The position numbers and the translations under genes were made by a program. Positions 25,360 through 34,411 of a stretch of 64,000 nt of DNA are shown here, piece after piece. The stretch is from the NCBI RefSeq assembly GCF_001279525.1, contig NZ_LGDY01000106.1, positions 62,001-126,000 on the forward strand, written 5' to 3'. The notes below the pieces were generated by a model. The model was not told where the DNA came from. It did not search any database and saw nothing but the letters and a program-made list of their open reading frames with translations. How positions within the stretch are numbered: position 1 is the first letter of the stretch; the number at the start of each line of letters is the position of its first letter. The stretch is from Nocardia sp. NRRL S-836 (GTDB lineage Bacteria; Actinomycetota; Actinomycetes; Mycobacteriales; Pseudonocardiaceae).

Positions 25360-25719
25360 ATGGACGGGAGCACGCGGCGAACAGCGGCCCAGTGGGCCCT
25401 GCTCTGCCTGCTGCTCCTCGGTGTCGTCGGCATGCACCACGTCACCCCGGACACCGGGCCGCCCGCCATGTCCACCGCGACCGGCTCGCACGGCGACCAC
25501 GCGCCGGGCGAACCGGAGCCCTCACACGGCGTGCTGCACCTCTGCATGGCGGTCCTCGCCGCCGTGGTGCCACTGCTGCTCGGCTGGCTGCTGCTGCGCG
25601 CGCTGCGCCCAACCCAGAGCGGGGCCACCGGCACACCCGCGTGGCCACGTGCGCCGCAACGGCCTCCCCCGCCAGGCGGCCGCGCACTGCTGAGCTCCCT
25701 GTGCGTGCTGAGGCTGTGA
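25360..25719 (+). CDS. DUF6153-type small membrane protein
   Basis: 119 residues from ATG 25360; TACTAGGTA 10-20 bases before the ATG suggests a -10 and a leaderless or very short leader. Two membrane segments (~12-26 and ~58-82) flank an outside loop rich in His, Asp and Met (GMHHVTP ... GSHGDH ... HGVLHLCM), as in the DUF6153 family linked to copper loci. The tail is Pro/Arg-rich. It follows the CsoR boxes and precedes a DUF305 gene. Confidence 0.82.
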   Translation: MDGSTRRTAAQWALLCLLLLGVVGMHHVTPDTGPPAMSTATGSHGDHAPGEPEPSHGVLHLCMAVLAAVVPLLLGWLLLRALRPTQSGATGTPAWPRAPQRPPPPGGRALLSSLCVLRL

Positions 25720-25768
25720 TCGACACCGCTTCCACGGTCGGTCACATTCCCAGCACAGAAGGTTGCAC

Positions 25769-26377
25769 ATGAAGCGGAAATCCCTGATCGGTCTCGGTGT
25801 CGCGGCGGTCGCGCTCCTCGCGGGCTGCGGCGGCAACGACATGGCCGGCACGCACGCCATGACCACCACCGCGCCACCGGCCGTCTCCGGCCGGCAGGAC
25901 GGGCACAACGAGCAGGACGTCGAGTTCGCGCGAGCCATGATCGAGCACCACCGGCAGGCGCTGGACATGGCGGCGGTGGTGCCGGGCAAGAGCACGAACC
26001 CGGCGGTCACCGAGCTCGGCAAGCGGATCGCGGCAGCGCAGGCACCGGAGATCGAGAAGATGACCGGGTGGCTGGCGAAGTGGGGCGCCGCGCCCGCCCC
26101 GACGTCGATGCCGGGCATGGACCACGGGTCCGGCCACGGCTCCATGCCGGGCATGATGACGGCCGAGGAGATGGCGAAGCTCAACGGCGCCACCGGCGCG
26201 GAGTTCGACCGCGCGTGGCTGGAAATGATGATCAAGCACCACGAGGGTGCGGTCGAGATGGCCGAGGCGGAGCAGGAGAAGGGCGCCAGCGCCGAGGCGA
26301 GGAAGCTCGCCGAGGAGGTCGCCGAAGCCCAGCGGGCCGAGATCACCGAGATGCGGAACCTGCTGAAGCAGGGCTGA
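25769..26377 (+). CDS. DUF305 lipoprotein, probable periplasmic copper-binding protein
   Basis: 202 residues from ATG 25769 with AGAAGG upstream. Lipobox L-L-A-G-C at residues ~18-22 predicts a membrane-anchored lipoprotein. Two DUF305 halves each hold the M-I-x-H-H pattern (FARAMIEHHRQALDMA; LEMMIKHHEGAVEMAE), separated by a Met/His-rich linker with MPGMDHGSGHGSMPGMM. These His/Met clusters fit copper sequestration outside the cytoplasm, as in the CopM-type members of the family. Confidence 0.92.
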   Translation: MKRKSLIGLGVAAVALLAGCGGNDMAGTHAMTTTAPPAVSGRQDGHNEQDVEFARAMIEHHRQALDMAAVVPGKSTNPAVTELGKRIAAAQAPEIEKMTGWLAKWGAAPAPTSMPGMDHGSGHGSMPGMMTAEEMAKLNGATGAEFDRAWLEMMIKHHEGAVEMAEAEQEKGASAEARKLAEEVAEAQRAEITEMRNLLKQG

Positions 26378-26427
26378 GCGGGCGGCTACAGCGCCGGGGG
26401 GAGGATCCCGTTCTCCGCCCGGCGTTC

Positions 26428-27072
26428 TCAGCGTGGGACGCGGGCCTCGCGCAGCAACCTGTTGCCCCACACCAGACCGGCCGCCGAGAGCACCAGCCAG
26501 GCGGCAGCGGCGGCGATGGACCGCGGCGAACCGAGGCCGAGCACGGCGTCACCGAGGAACGCGGCCACCAGCGTCGTGGGCACCAGGCCGATCGCGGTGC
26601 CCAGCCCGAACCACAGGGGCCGCACCGCGGTGACACCGGCGCCGTAGTTCGACGCGGCGAAGGGCACGACCGGCAGCAGCCGCAGGACGATCGTGGCCGC
26701 AAGGCCGTTCGCGGCGAACACGTCGTCCAGCACCCGGAGCCGTCCCGCGCCGAGCCTGCGTGCGACGGCGTCACGACCGAGCAGCCGGCCCACCCAGAAC
26801 GAGAGCAACGCACCCGCGGTGAACGCCGCGATCGCCAGTGCCGCACCGGGGACCACCCCGAACAGCAGGCCGGAAGCGGTGGCCAGCACCGGTTTGGGGA
26901 GGAACAACGGCGTGCCGAGCGCACCGAGGAGCAGGAACACGAAAGGCGCCCACGCGCCCGCCGCCTCGATCCACGCACGCACCTGCGCCACCTCGGGCAG
27001 ATCGACCACCGCGACGGTGACGGCCAGCACGACGACCAGCACCACCAGCGCGGTCACACGCACTTCACGCAT
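26428..27072 (-). CDS. TVP38/TMEM64 (SNARE-associated/DedA-like) membrane protein
   Basis: 214 residues from ATG 27072 with GAAGGG upstream. Five to six membrane segments. The family core is clear: LGTPLFLPKPVLATASGLLFG and, after a re-entrant segment, VLRLLPVVPFAASNYGAGVT. DedA/TVP38 proteins are lipid scramblases or transporters. The gene diverges from csoR, and the region between holds two CsoR-type boxes, so copper control of this protein is likely, which is not a standard copper gene. Confidence 0.9.
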   Translation of the reverse strand: MREVRVTALVVLVVVLAVTVAVVDLPEVAQVRAWIEAAGAWAPFVFLLLGALGTPLFLPKPVLATASGLLFGVVPGAALAIAAFTAGALLSFWVGRLLGRDAVARRLGAGRLRVLDDVFAANGLAATIVLRLLPVVPFAASNYGAGVTAVRPLWFGLGTAIGLVPTTLVAAFLGDAVLGLGSPRSIAAAAAWLVLSAAGLVWGNRLLREARVPR

Positions 27073-27137
27073 GAGAGCCCTTCTCGGTGGTCGTCGGACT
27101 CGATCGTAAGGCAGCCAGCTGACGTGCCGCGTGACAC

Positions 27138-27154
27138 ATACCCCCCACCCGTAT
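27138..27154. promoter_or_regulatory. Weak CsoR-like box
   Basis: ATACCCCCCACCCGTAT: the outer ATAC/GTAT and left C tract match the CsoR boxes, but the right G tract is replaced by CCC. It is nearer the TVP38 start. Degenerate. Confidence 0.45.
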
Positions 27155-27175
27155 CGCCGAACCTCTTGCACACCC

Positions 27176-27192
27176 ATACCCCCCATGGGTAT
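27176..27192. promoter_or_regulatory. CsoR box upstream of csoR
   Basis: ATACCCCCCATGGGTAT, the CsoR operator form, 76 bases before the csoR start and directly followed by an AT-rich TATAAATAC stretch that may be a -10. Expected autoregulatory site. Confidence 0.82.
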
Positions 27193-27267
27193 AAATACGG
27201 CAAGCGCCCGCCGTTCCCCCGGTCAGCTCGACCGGCCGCGCGGCGGACCGATCGACAGGAGCGGTAG

Positions 27268-27549
27268 ATGCACGGCTACACCGACAACAAGGACGACCAC
27301 CTGCGGCGCTTGCGGCGCATCGAGGGTCAGGTGCGCGGACTGGCACGGATGATCGAGAACGACGACTACTGCATCGACGTCCTCACCCAGATCTCCGCCG
27401 CCACGAGGGCCCTGCAGTCGGTGTCGCTCAACCTGCTCGACGAGCACCTCAGGCACTGCGTCAGCCAGGCCATCTCCGAGGGCGGTGCGGCAGCGGACGA
27501 CAAGATCGCCGAGGCCAGCAACGCCATCGCCCGCCTGGTCCGCTCCTGA
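27268..27549 (+). CDS. csoR: CsoR copper-sensing repressor
   Basis: 93 residues, DUF156 helical fold. The Cu(I) ligands are in place: C35, H60 and C64, the same spacing (25 and 4) as C36/H61/C65 of the M. tuberculosis protein. RRLRRIEGQVRGL is the DNA-binding helix; the conserved Tyr before the Cys is Y34. Copper binding releases the operator. The operators are the C/G-tract boxes at 25219, 25257 and 27176. First gene of the csoR-copZ-metal protein-copA operon. Confidence 0.96.
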   Translation: MHGYTDNKDDHLRRLRRIEGQVRGLARMIENDDYCIDVLTQISAATRALQSVSLNLLDEHLRHCVSQAISEGGAAADDKIAEASNAIARLVRS

Positions 27550-27585
27550 CCCCACCGTTTCAGAACCACCTGCGAGGAGCACCCC

Positions 27586-27795
27586 ATGTCCGAGTCCGTC
27601 TTCACCGTCAGCGGCATGACCTGCGGGCACTGCGTCAGCTCGGTGACCGAGGAGGTCAGCCGGATCGACGGCGTGCAGAACGTGGCCGTCGAGCTCGACA
27701 GCGGCAAGGTGACCGTCACGAGCACCCGGCCGGTCGCCGAGGACGACGTCAGGGCCGCCGTCACCGAGGCCGGCTACGCGCTGGTCAGCAGCTGA
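27586..27795 (+). CDS. copZ: CopZ-like copper chaperone (HMA domain)
   Basis: 69 residues, one HMA fold. G-M-T-C-G-H-C at residues 10-16 is the copper site, with the usual SVTEEVSRIDGV helix and a C-terminal A-G-Y-A. It carries Cu(I) in the cytosol to CopA, encoded two genes downstream. Sits 36 bases after csoR with GCGAGGAG upstream. Confidence 0.95.
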   Translation: MSESVFTVSGMTCGHCVSSVTEEVSRIDGVQNVAVELDSGKVTVTSTRPVAEDDVRAAVTEAGYALVSS

Positions 27796-27806
27796 GGGGG
27801 AGGCAG

Positions 27807-28715
27807 ATGAACACCGCCACGAAGGTGGCCGCCTACGCCGGTGTGCTGGCGATCGTCTTCGGCGGCGCATGGGCTGCGGGCGCCGCCGCCGGGCCGTTGG
27901 GCACCGCGGACACGCCACAGGCGATGGACCACGGCGCCGGGCAGCCCACCGCGGCCGCCGTCCCGCCCGGACTGTCCGTCGCGGACAACGGCTACGTGCT
28001 CGACCTGGCGCAGAACGCCCTGACCGCGCAGACCCGGCAGACCTTCAGCTTCCGGATCGGCACGACCGGCGGCGGCACCGTCACGGAGTTCGACGTGGAG
28101 CACGAGAAGAAGCTCCACCTCGTGCTGGTGCGCCGTGACGGGTCCGGGTTCCAGCACGTGCACCCGGAGATGGCCGCCGACGGCACCTGGTCGCTCCCGC
28201 TCACCCTTCCCGCGGCCGGGAGCTACCGCGTGTTCGCGGACTTCAAGCCGGCGGGCGGCGCGAAGACCACGCTGGGAGCGGACGTCCAGGTCGCCGGGCC
28301 CTACGAACCGGAGCACTTCGCCGCGGACACCCGTGAGTCCGCTGTGGACGGCTACGTCGTCCGGCTGACCGGCGACCTGAAGGCCGGAGCCGGGTCCACC
28401 GTGACCGCCACGGTCACCAGGGACGGCAGGCCGGTCACCGACCTGCAGCCGTACCTCGGCGCGAACGGCCACCTGGTCGCGTTGCGCGCGGCCGACCTCG
28501 CCTACCTGCACGTGCACCCGCAGGACGGCCCCGGTGCCGGTCCGGACGTGCAGTTCGCCGTCGAGGTGCCCACGGCCGGGCGCTACCGGTTGTTCCTCGA
28601 CTTCCAGCACGGGGGCGAGGTCCGCACGGCGAGCTTCACGCTCAGCACCGACGGCACCGCACCCGCGACCGCCACGCCCACGCACGCCGACGACCACGGT
28701 GGTCACGGTGGCTGA
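27807..28715 (+). CDS. Membrane-anchored periplasmic metal-binding protein, tandem beta domains
   Basis: 302 residues from ATG 27807, 11 bases after copZ. One N-terminal membrane segment (~7-28) leads to an outside part with two related beta units: [20 protein letters not shown] near residue 100 and [20 protein letters not shown] near 225, each with an H-V-H-P pair. The C-terminus ends in a His/Gly tail ([10 protein letters not shown]). Similar proteins accompany CopA in actinomycetes. A role in extracytoplasmic copper binding is likely; mechanism unknown. Confidence 0.85.
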   Translation: MNTATKVAAYAGVLAIVFGGAWAAGAAAGPLGTADTPQAMDHGAGQPTAAAVPPGLSVADNGYVLDLAQNALTAQTRQTFSFRIGTTGGGTVTEFDVEHEKKLHLVLVRRDGSGFQHVHPEMAADGTWSLPLTLPAAGSYRVFADFKPAGGAKTTLGADVQVAGPYEPEHFAADTRESAVDGYVVRLTGDLKAGAGSTVTATVTRDGRPVTDLQPYLGANGHLVALRAADLAYLHVHPQDGPGAGPDVQFAVEVPTAGRYRLFLDFQHGGEVRTASFTLSTDGTAPATATPTHADDHGGHGG

Positions 28716-28746
28716 GCACGACACCCTCGAAGAGGAGGCGCGTTCC

Positions 28747-30987
28747 ATGAGCTCACCGGCAAGTGAGATCGAACTGTCCATCGGCGGCATGACCTGCGCC
28801 TCCTGCGCCGCGCGGATCGAGCGCAAGCTGAACAAGCTCGACGGCGTGCGGGCCACCGTCAACTACGCCACGGAGAAGGCGCGCGTCAGCTTCCCGGAGT
28901 CGCTGACCGCCGAGGACCTGGTCAAGGTCGTCGAGAACACCGGCTACACCGCCGAGCTGCCCGCTCCCCCGGCGACCGGCGAGCAGGCGGAGGAGGCGGA
29001 CCCCACGCTGCCGCTGCGTCAGCGGCTGGTCACCTCCATCGTGCTGAGCGTGCCGGTGGTCGCCATGGCGATGATCCCGGCGCTGCAGTTCGACTACTGG
29101 CAGTGGCTGTCGCTGACGCTCGCCGCACCGGTGGTCGTGTGGGCGGCCTGGCCGTTCCACAGGGCCGCGTGGACCAACCTGAAGCACGGCGCCGCCACGA
29201 TGGACACGCTGATCTCGCTCGGTGTGGCCGCGGCGTTCCTGTGGTCGCTGTACGCGCTGTTCCTGGGCACGGCCGGCGTTCCCGGCATGAAGCACGGCTT
29301 CGACCTGACCGTGCAGCGCATGTCGGGCGCGGGCAACGTCTACCTCGAGGTCGCGGCGGGCGTGACGACGTTCATCCTCGCCGGCCGGTACTTCGAGGCG
29401 CGGTCCAAGCGCCGTGCCGGTGCCGCCCTGCGGGCCCTGCTCGAACTGGGGGCCAAGGACGTCGCCGTGCTGCGGGACGGCCGCGAGGTGCGCATCGCGG
29501 TGGACGAGCTGCGGGCCGGTGACCGGTTCGTCGTCCGGCCCGGCGAGAAGATCGCCACCGACGGCGTGGTCGAGGAGGGCAGCTCCGCGGTCGACCTGAG
29601 CATGATCACCGGCGAGTCGGTGCCGGTCGAGGTCACCGGCGGTGACAGCGTGATCGGTGCCACGGTCAACGCGGGCGGGCGGCTGGTGGTGCGTGCGACG
29701 AGGGTCGGCGCGGACACCCAGCTCGCGCAGATGGCGAAGCTGGTCGAGGACGCGCAGAACGGCAAGGCCGAGGCGCAGCGCCTCGCCGACCGGATCTCCG
29801 CGGTCTTCGTCCCGATCGTCATCGCGCTGTCCGTCGGCACGCTGGCGTTCTGGCTCGGCGCCGGCACGGGCGCGTCGGCGGCCTTCACCGCCGCCGTCGC
29901 GGTGCTGATCATCGCCTGCCCGTGCGCGCTCGGCCTGGCCACGCCCACGGCGTTGCTGGTCGGCACGGGTCGTGGCGCCCAGCTCGGCATCCTGATCAAG
30001 GGGCCCGAGGTGCTGGAGTCGACCCGTCGCGTCGACACGGTCGTGCTCGACAAGACGGGCACGGTCACCAGCGGCCGGATGAGCCTGGCCGAGGTGCACG
30101 TCGCCGACTGTGTCGACGAGGAGCAGCTGCTGCGCCTGGCCGGTGCCCTGGAGCACGCCTCCGAGCACCCGATCGCGCGGGCGATCGCCGCCGGTGCCGC
30201 GCAACGGGTCGGTGACCTGCCCGCGGTCGAGGGCTTCCAGAACATCGAGGGCCTGGGCGTGCAGGGTGTCGTCGGCGAGCACGCCGTCCTGGTGGGCCGG
30301 GCCCGGTTGTTCCAGGAGTGGAGCGTCCGGCTCGGCGAGGACCTGGTCACGGCGAAGAAGGAGGCCGAGGAGAACGGCCGCACCGCGGTGCTGGTGGCGT
30401 GGGACGGCGAGGCCCGCGGCGTCCTGGTGGTCGCCGACACGGTCAAGCCCACCTCGGCCGAGGCGATCGCGGGCCTGCGCGGGCTCGGTCTGCGGCCGGT
30501 GCTGCTGACCGGGGACAACGAGGCCGTGGCGCGGTCGGTGGCCGCCGAGGTCGGCATCGACGAGGTCGTCGCGGAGGTGCTGCCCGCCGACAAGGTCGAC
30601 GTGGTCAAGCGCCTGCAGGCCGAGGGACGGGTGGTCGCGATGGTCGGCGACGGCGTGAACGACGCCGCCGCACTCGCCCAGGCCGACCTGGGTCTCGCGA
30701 TGGGCACCGGCACGGACGTCGCGATCGAGGCCAGCGACCTGACGCTGGTGCGCGGTGACCTGCGGGCCGCCGTCGACGCGATCCGGTTGTCGCGCCGCAC
30801 GCTCGGCACGATCAAGGGCAACCTGTTCTGGGCCTTCGCCTACAACGTGGCCGCCCTGCCGCTGGCCGCGCTCGGCCTGCTCAACCCGATGATCGCCGGG
30901 GCGGCGATGGCGTTCTCGTCGGTGTTCGTGGTGAGCAACAGCCTGCGTCTGAGGGGCTTCCGCAGCGCGAACCGGCACACCGTGTGA
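28747..30987 (+). CDS. copA: CopA, P1B-1 copper-exporting ATPase
   Basis: 746 residues from ATG 28747 with GAGGAGG upstream. One N-terminal HMA domain with G-M-T-C17-x-x-C20, eight membrane helices, the CPC channel motif at 391-393 and catalytic D435 in DKTGT. TGES, SEHPIA, TGDN and [11 protein letters not shown] complete the core. It takes Cu(I) from CopZ and exports it. A perfect palindrome just after the stop ends the operon. Confidence 0.97.
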   Translation: MSSPASEIELSIGGMTCASCAARIERKLNKLDGVRATVNYATEKARVSFPESLTAEDLVKVVENTGYTAELPAPPATGEQAEEADPTLPLRQRLVTSIVLSVPVVAMAMIPALQFDYWQWLSLTLAAPVVVWAAWPFHRAAWTNLKHGAATMDTLISLGVAAAFLWSLYALFLGTAGVPGMKHGFDLTVQRMSGAGNVYLEVAAGVTTFILAGRYFEARSKRRAGAALRALLELGAKDVAVLRDGREVRIAVDELRAGDRFVVRPGEKIATDGVVEEGSSAVDLSMITGESVPVEVTGGDSVIGATVNAGGRLVVRATRVGADTQLAQMAKLVEDAQNGKAEAQRLADRISAVFVPIVIALSVGTLAFWLGAGTGASAAFTAAVAVLIIACPCALGLATPTALLVGTGRGAQLGILIKGPEVLESTRRVDTVVLDKTGTVTSGRMSLAEVHVADCVDEEQLLRLAGALEHASEHPIARAIAAGAAQRVGDLPAVEGFQNIEGLGVQGVVGEHAVLVGRARLFQEWSVRLGEDLVTAKKEAEENGRTAVLVAWDGEARGVLVVADTVKPTSAEAIAGLRGLGLRPVLLTGDNEAVARSVAAEVGIDEVVAEVLPADKVDVVKRLQAEGRVVAMVGDGVNDAAALAQADLGLAMGTGTDVAIEASDLTLVRGDLRAAVDAIRLSRRTLGTIKGNLFWAFAYNVAALPLAALGLLNPMIAGAAMAFSSVFVVSNSLRLRGFRSANRHTV

Positions 30988-30991
30988 TCAC

Positions 30992-31023
30992 CTGGTCCGG
31001 CTCGCGGCCGCGAGCCGGACCAG
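30992..31023. terminator. Terminator of the copper operon, perfect 32-bp palindrome
   Basis: Arms CTGGTCCGGCTCGCGG (30992-31007) and exact complement (31008-31023), starting five bases after the copA stop. No T tract, as usual in this GC range. Confidence 0.8.
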
Positions 31024-31087
31024 CCCGCCCGGACGGGAGCCCGCCCGTGGCGGGCATACTCCGGGTTCTCCTGGAAGGACGTGGGTG

Positions 31088-31450
31088 ATGCACGGGCTCG
31101 GTGAGCTGGAGGCCGCGGTGATGAACGTGCTGTGGCACGACGGCGGGCCGCTCAAGGTGCGCCAGGTGCTGGAACGGCTGGACACCGGCAGGCAGCTCGC
31201 CTACACGACCGTCCTCACCGTGCTGGACAACCTGCACCGCAAGGAGTGGGTGACCCGCGAGCTCGAGGGCAACGCCTACCGCTACCGGCCCAGGACCAGC
31301 CGGGCCGAAGCCGCCGCGAACGCCCTGCGGGACGTGCTCATCGCCTCCGGCGACCCGGAGGCCGCGCTGCTGCACTTCGCGCGGTCCGCGACCGAGGAGG
31401 AGTCGGCGGTGCTGCGCCGGGCGCTGCGCAGGAAGTCCTCGGACCGATGA
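31088..31450 (+). CDS. blaI: BlaI/MecI-family repressor
   Basis: 120 residues; GTG 31085 directly before the ATG is an alternative, both served by GGAAGGA. The winged helix reads LGELEAAVMNVLWHDGGPLKVRQVLERL ... LAYTTVLTVLDNLHRKEWVTRE, the Penicillinase_R pattern, and the end is a helical dimerisation region. It is usually inactivated by cleavage through its partner M56 protease, encoded next in an ATGA overlap. In actinomycetes such pairs often follow copper genes rather than a beta-lactamase, as here. Confidence 0.93.
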   Translation: MHGLGELEAAVMNVLWHDGGPLKVRQVLERLDTGRQLAYTTVLTVLDNLHRKEWVTRELEGNAYRYRPRTSRAEAAANALRDVLIASGDPEAALLHFARSATEEESAVLRRALRRKSSDR

Positions 31451-32376
31451 CGGTCGCACTCGCACTGCTGCTCGGGTCCGCCGCGATGGGCTGGCTGGCA
31501 CCGCGGGTGCTGCGGCGGATCGGCGACCCGGTGGTCGCCCTCGTCGCCTGGACCAGCTCGGTCGTCGCCGTCATGACCACCTCCACCACAGCTGTGGTGC
31601 TGCTCGTGCTGCCCGAGCACGGCCTCGGCGTCCTGGAGTCCCTGCACCACTGCTGGGACTCGGTGGGCCACGGCACCACGCCCGAGATCGAGGTGGTCAG
31701 CGGCCTGACCGGCGGCGCACTGCTGGCCGCCCTGTTGGTCCGCCTAGCGTTCGTCGGCGCCCGCGGCGCCCGGCGACGCGCCCGTGCCCGCGCGGAACAC
31801 CTCTCGGTGCTCCGCCTCGCCGGGCGCCGGGAACCCGGCCCGCACCCAACCGTGTGGCTCGACCACGACCGCCCGCTGGCCTTCAGCCTCGCCGGGCGGC
31901 CCGGCGTCGTCGTCGCCACGGAAGGGCTGCACCGCCACCTGACCCCCGACGAGGTCGGCGCGGTCCTGGCCCACGAGCGCGCCCACCTCGACGGACGCCA
32001 CCACCTGCTGGTCGCCGCCGCGGACGCCGTCGCCACCGCCCTGCCCGTCCTCCCGCTGTTCACGCGCGCGGCGAGCACGATCCGTGAGCTGGTCGAGATG
32101 TCGGCGGACCTGACCGCCGCACGTGCCCATGGATGCGACACCGTCCGCACCGCCCTGATGCGGGTGTCGAGCCACGGCGCCCCGGACTCGGCGCTGGCGA
32201 TGGGCCGGGACGTGCTGGACGCCCGTCTCGACCGCCTGCGACGCCGCCGGGTGCCGAACCGCACGCACCGGGTGGTCTCCGGTGGGATCGCCGGCGTCAC
32301 CGCCATCGCGCTTCCCGTCGTCACCGCGGCCGTGACGGTGGTCGCGGTGATGCTGCTGACCTGCTCTCCGGGCTGA
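31447..32376 (+). CDS. M56-family (BlaR1-like) membrane zinc protease
   Basis: 309 residues starting in the ATGA overlap with blaI. Membrane segments near 1-20, 32-55, 82-100 and at the C-terminus. The zinc site is H176-E-R-A-H180 in VLAHERAHLDGRHH, with the further acidic ligand likely in LVEMSADLTAARAHG. There is no extracellular penicillin-binding sensor domain, so the inducer is not a beta-lactam bound to this chain. Its substrate should be the BlaI-type repressor. Confidence 0.92.
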   Translation: MTVALALLLGSAAMGWLAPRVLRRIGDPVVALVAWTSSVVAVMTTSTTAVVLLVLPEHGLGVLESLHHCWDSVGHGTTPEIEVVSGLTGGALLAALLVRLAFVGARGARRRARARAEHLSVLRLAGRREPGPHPTVWLDHDRPLAFSLAGRPGVVVATEGLHRHLTPDEVGAVLAHERAHLDGRHHLLVAAADAVATALPVLPLFTRAASTIRELVEMSADLTAARAHGCDTVRTALMRVSSHGAPDSALAMGRDVLDARLDRLRRRRVPNRTHRVVSGGIAGVTAIALPVVTAAVTVVAVMLLTCSPG

Positions 32377-32423
32377 CGACCGTCGGCTCGGCGGACCGGT
32401 CAGCGGCCGAACCCGGCTCAGCG

Positions 32424-32451
32424 GGTTCCGGTGGCGCGAACCACCGGAACC
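32424..32451. terminator. Hairpin between converging M56 and aldo/keto reductase genes
   Basis: Arms GGTTCCGGTGG (32424-32434) and CCACCGGAACC (32441-32451), loop CGCGAA. Eleven perfect pairs; placed to end both converging genes. Confidence 0.75.
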
Positions 32452-32477
32452 ACCGAACGTCGTGTCCGGAGTGCCGG

Positions 32478-33512
32478 TCAGGAGGCGGCGCGGTCACCGG
32501 ACGGGCGCCGCCGCAACGCCGGGGTCGTCAGCGACGGCGGGATGTGGGCGATGTCGAGCTCACCGAGGTCCGTGCCCGGCGGCACGATCCGGTCGACGGC
32601 GTCGAGCACGTCGTCGGCCAGCACGGTGTCCGCACCGGCGAGCAGGTCGTCGAGCTGGGCCATCGTGCGCGGCCCGATGATCGCCGAGGTGACCGCGGGG
32701 TGCGCGATCGTGAACGCCATCGCCAGGTGCGTCAGCGACATCCCGGCCTGCTCGGCCACCGGGAGCAGCTGCTCCACCGCGTCGAGCTTGTGCTCGTCGG
32801 TCATGTGGCGCGGGAGCCAGTGCATGCGGGCGGCGTGGCCGTCGGACGGCCGGCCCTTGCGGTACCGGCCGGTGAGCAGGCCTCCCGCCAGCGGGCTCCA
32901 GACCAGCACGCCCATCCCGTACCGCTCGCACACCGGCAGCACGTCGCGCTCGACGCCCCGGTTGAGGACCGAGTAGTGCGGCTGCTCGGTGCGGAACCGC
33001 TCCAGGCCGCGGCGTTGCGCCGCCCAGTGCGCCTCCACGAGGTCCGCGGCGGGCAGGTTGGAGCTGCCGATGCTGCGCACCTTGCCCGCGCGGACCAGGT
33101 CGGTCAGCGCGGACAGCGTCTCCTCGACGTCGGTGCGCGGGTCCGGGTGGTGCACCTGGTAGAGGTCGATGTGATCGGTCCGCAGCCGCCGCAGCGAGTG
33201 CTCCACCTCGGCGACGATCCAGCGCCGGGAGCTGCCGGACCGGTTGGGGCCCTCGCCCATCACGCCGTTGACCTTCGTCGCGAGCACCACGTCGTCACGG
33301 CGGCCGCGCAGCGCCTTGCCGACGATCTCCTCGGCCTCGCCGTAGGAGTAGACGTCGGCGGTGTCGATGAAGTTGATCCCCGCGTCCAGCGCGCGGTGGA
33401 TGATCCGCACGCACTCGTCCTGGTCGGGGTTGGCCACCTGACCGAACATCATCGTGCCCAGGCAGTACGGGCTGACCTCGATGCCGGTGCGACCGAGCAC
33501 GCGTGTCCTCAT
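32478..33512 (-). CDS. Aldo/keto reductase
   Basis: 344 residues from ATG 33512, forming ATGA with the upstream stop. TIM-barrel AKR with a probable tetrad of D50, Y55 (FIDTADVYSYG), K80 and H121; the NADPH end shows GSSNL and SAIIGPRTMAQLDD. It reduces carbonyls with NADPH in the cytosol; the natural substrate is not readable. The small membrane gene upstream is co-translated. Confidence 0.93.
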   Translation of the reverse strand: MRTRVLGRTGIEVSPYCLGTMMFGQVANPDQDECVRIIHRALDAGINFIDTADVYSYGEAEEIVGKALRGRRDDVVLATKVNGVMGEGPNRSGSSRRWIVAEVEHSLRRLRTDHIDLYQVHHPDPRTDVEETLSALTDLVRAGKVRSIGSSNLPAADLVEAHWAAQRRGLERFRTEQPHYSVLNRGVERDVLPVCERYGMGVLVWSPLAGGLLTGRYRKGRPSDGHAARMHWLPRHMTDEHKLDAVEQLLPVAEQAGMSLTHLAMAFTIAHPAVTSAIIGPRTMAQLDDLLAGADTVLADDVLDAVDRIVPPGTDLGELDIAHIPPSLTTPALRRRPSGDRAAS

Positions 33513-33736
33513 CGGAACGCCACCACGATCAGCGCGGTCCCGGCGGTGCCGACGGCCGGGCCGCCGTAGAACAGCGCCGGCCGGTCCGGCCGGGGCGTGC
33601 TCTCCCTGCCGAGAGCCGCGGCGTAAGGCTTGGCGAACAGGCCCGCGAACCGGACACCGCCCAGGACGGTGTACGCCACGACGGCGAGCAGGACGGCGAT
33701 CCAGTCGACCGGGCCCAGCGCGCTGAGAACATTCAT
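33509..33736 (-). CDS. Short DUF1761-like membrane protein
   Basis: 75 residues from ATG 33736 with GGAGGAA upstream. First membrane segment ~10-27, then the family-like ...LGGVRFAGLFAKPYAAALG stretch and a second membrane segment at the end. DUF1761 proteins are normally ~120-140 residues with four helices, so this is a half-length version. It overlaps the reductase gene by ATGA. Function unknown. Confidence 0.72.
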   Translation of the reverse strand: MNVLSALGPVDWIAVLLAVVAYTVLGGVRFAGLFAKPYAAALGRESTPRPDRPALFYGGPAVGTAGTALIVVAFR

Positions 33737-33847
33737 GTCCGCATTTCCTCCGATTACAACGGCCTGGTGCCGTGTGCGGACCCACTCTCACGCCGGTAGA
33801 GGACAGCATCGGTCCGCTACCCCTGCAGAACCCGGCGCGGGAACCGC

Positions 33848-34411
33848 TCAGCGCCGCCCGCCGCGGACCGAGTAGGCGGCCATCCCGGTCACGAACACCA
33901 CGGCGGCGGTCCACGTCGCCACCGGGTCGTCGGACGGGCCGAACGGCCACGTGACGACCCGTCCGGTCACCGACTGCGCGGGGAACACGATCGCGCTCAC
34001 CGCCCACCACGTCACCGGTGCGGCCGCGGCGAACCGCGCTCCCGCCACGGCCGCCGCCAGACCGGCGAGACCGGCCAGACCCGCCGCGTTCCGCGTGACG
34101 AACGCGGCGTCGAACCGCTCGTCGCCCAGCTCCTGCACCAGCAGCACCACGACCGCGGCCAGCAGCGTCGCGACCAGCAGGTGCCCGAACCGCCACGCGG
34201 GCCACGGCACGGCGGTCGAGGAGTCCAGCTCGGGGTCCTGCCCCGTGAGGCCGGCCGTGCTCACCAGCACCGCGGCGAGCGAGGTGAGCGTGGCGCTCAG
34301 CGGTGTCCACGGTGAATGCAGCACCGACCACGTGGCCAGCACGACGACGACCAGGCACACCAGTGCCGCCGGTACTCCGCGCGACCGCGCGTACAGCGTG
34401 AGCGGCCTCAT
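33848..34411 (-). CDS. Integral membrane protein of an ABC-2 operon
   Basis: 187 residues from ATG 34411 in an ATGA overlap with the permease gene. Five to six hydrophobic segments separated by short loops (LVCLVVVVLATWSV; LTSLAAVLVSTAGLTG; LLVATLLAAVVVLLVQELG). No ATPase or known permease motif. As last gene of the ABC operon it is probably a second permease subunit. Confidence 0.8.
   Translation of the reverse strand: MRPLTLYARSRGVPAALVCLVVVVLATWSVLHSPWTPLSATLTSLAAVLVSTAGLTGQDPELDSSTAVPWPAWRFGHLLVATLLAAVVVLLVQELGDERFDAAFVTRNAAGLAGLAGLAAAVAGARFAAAAPVTWWAVSAIVFPAQSVTGRVVTWPFGPSDDPVATWTAAVVFVTGMAAYSVRGGRR

Noticed and set aside
31088..32376. Beta-lactam-inducible BlaI/BlaR1 system
   Set aside because: The M56 protein lacks the penicillin-binding sensor domain and no beta-lactamase gene adjoins.
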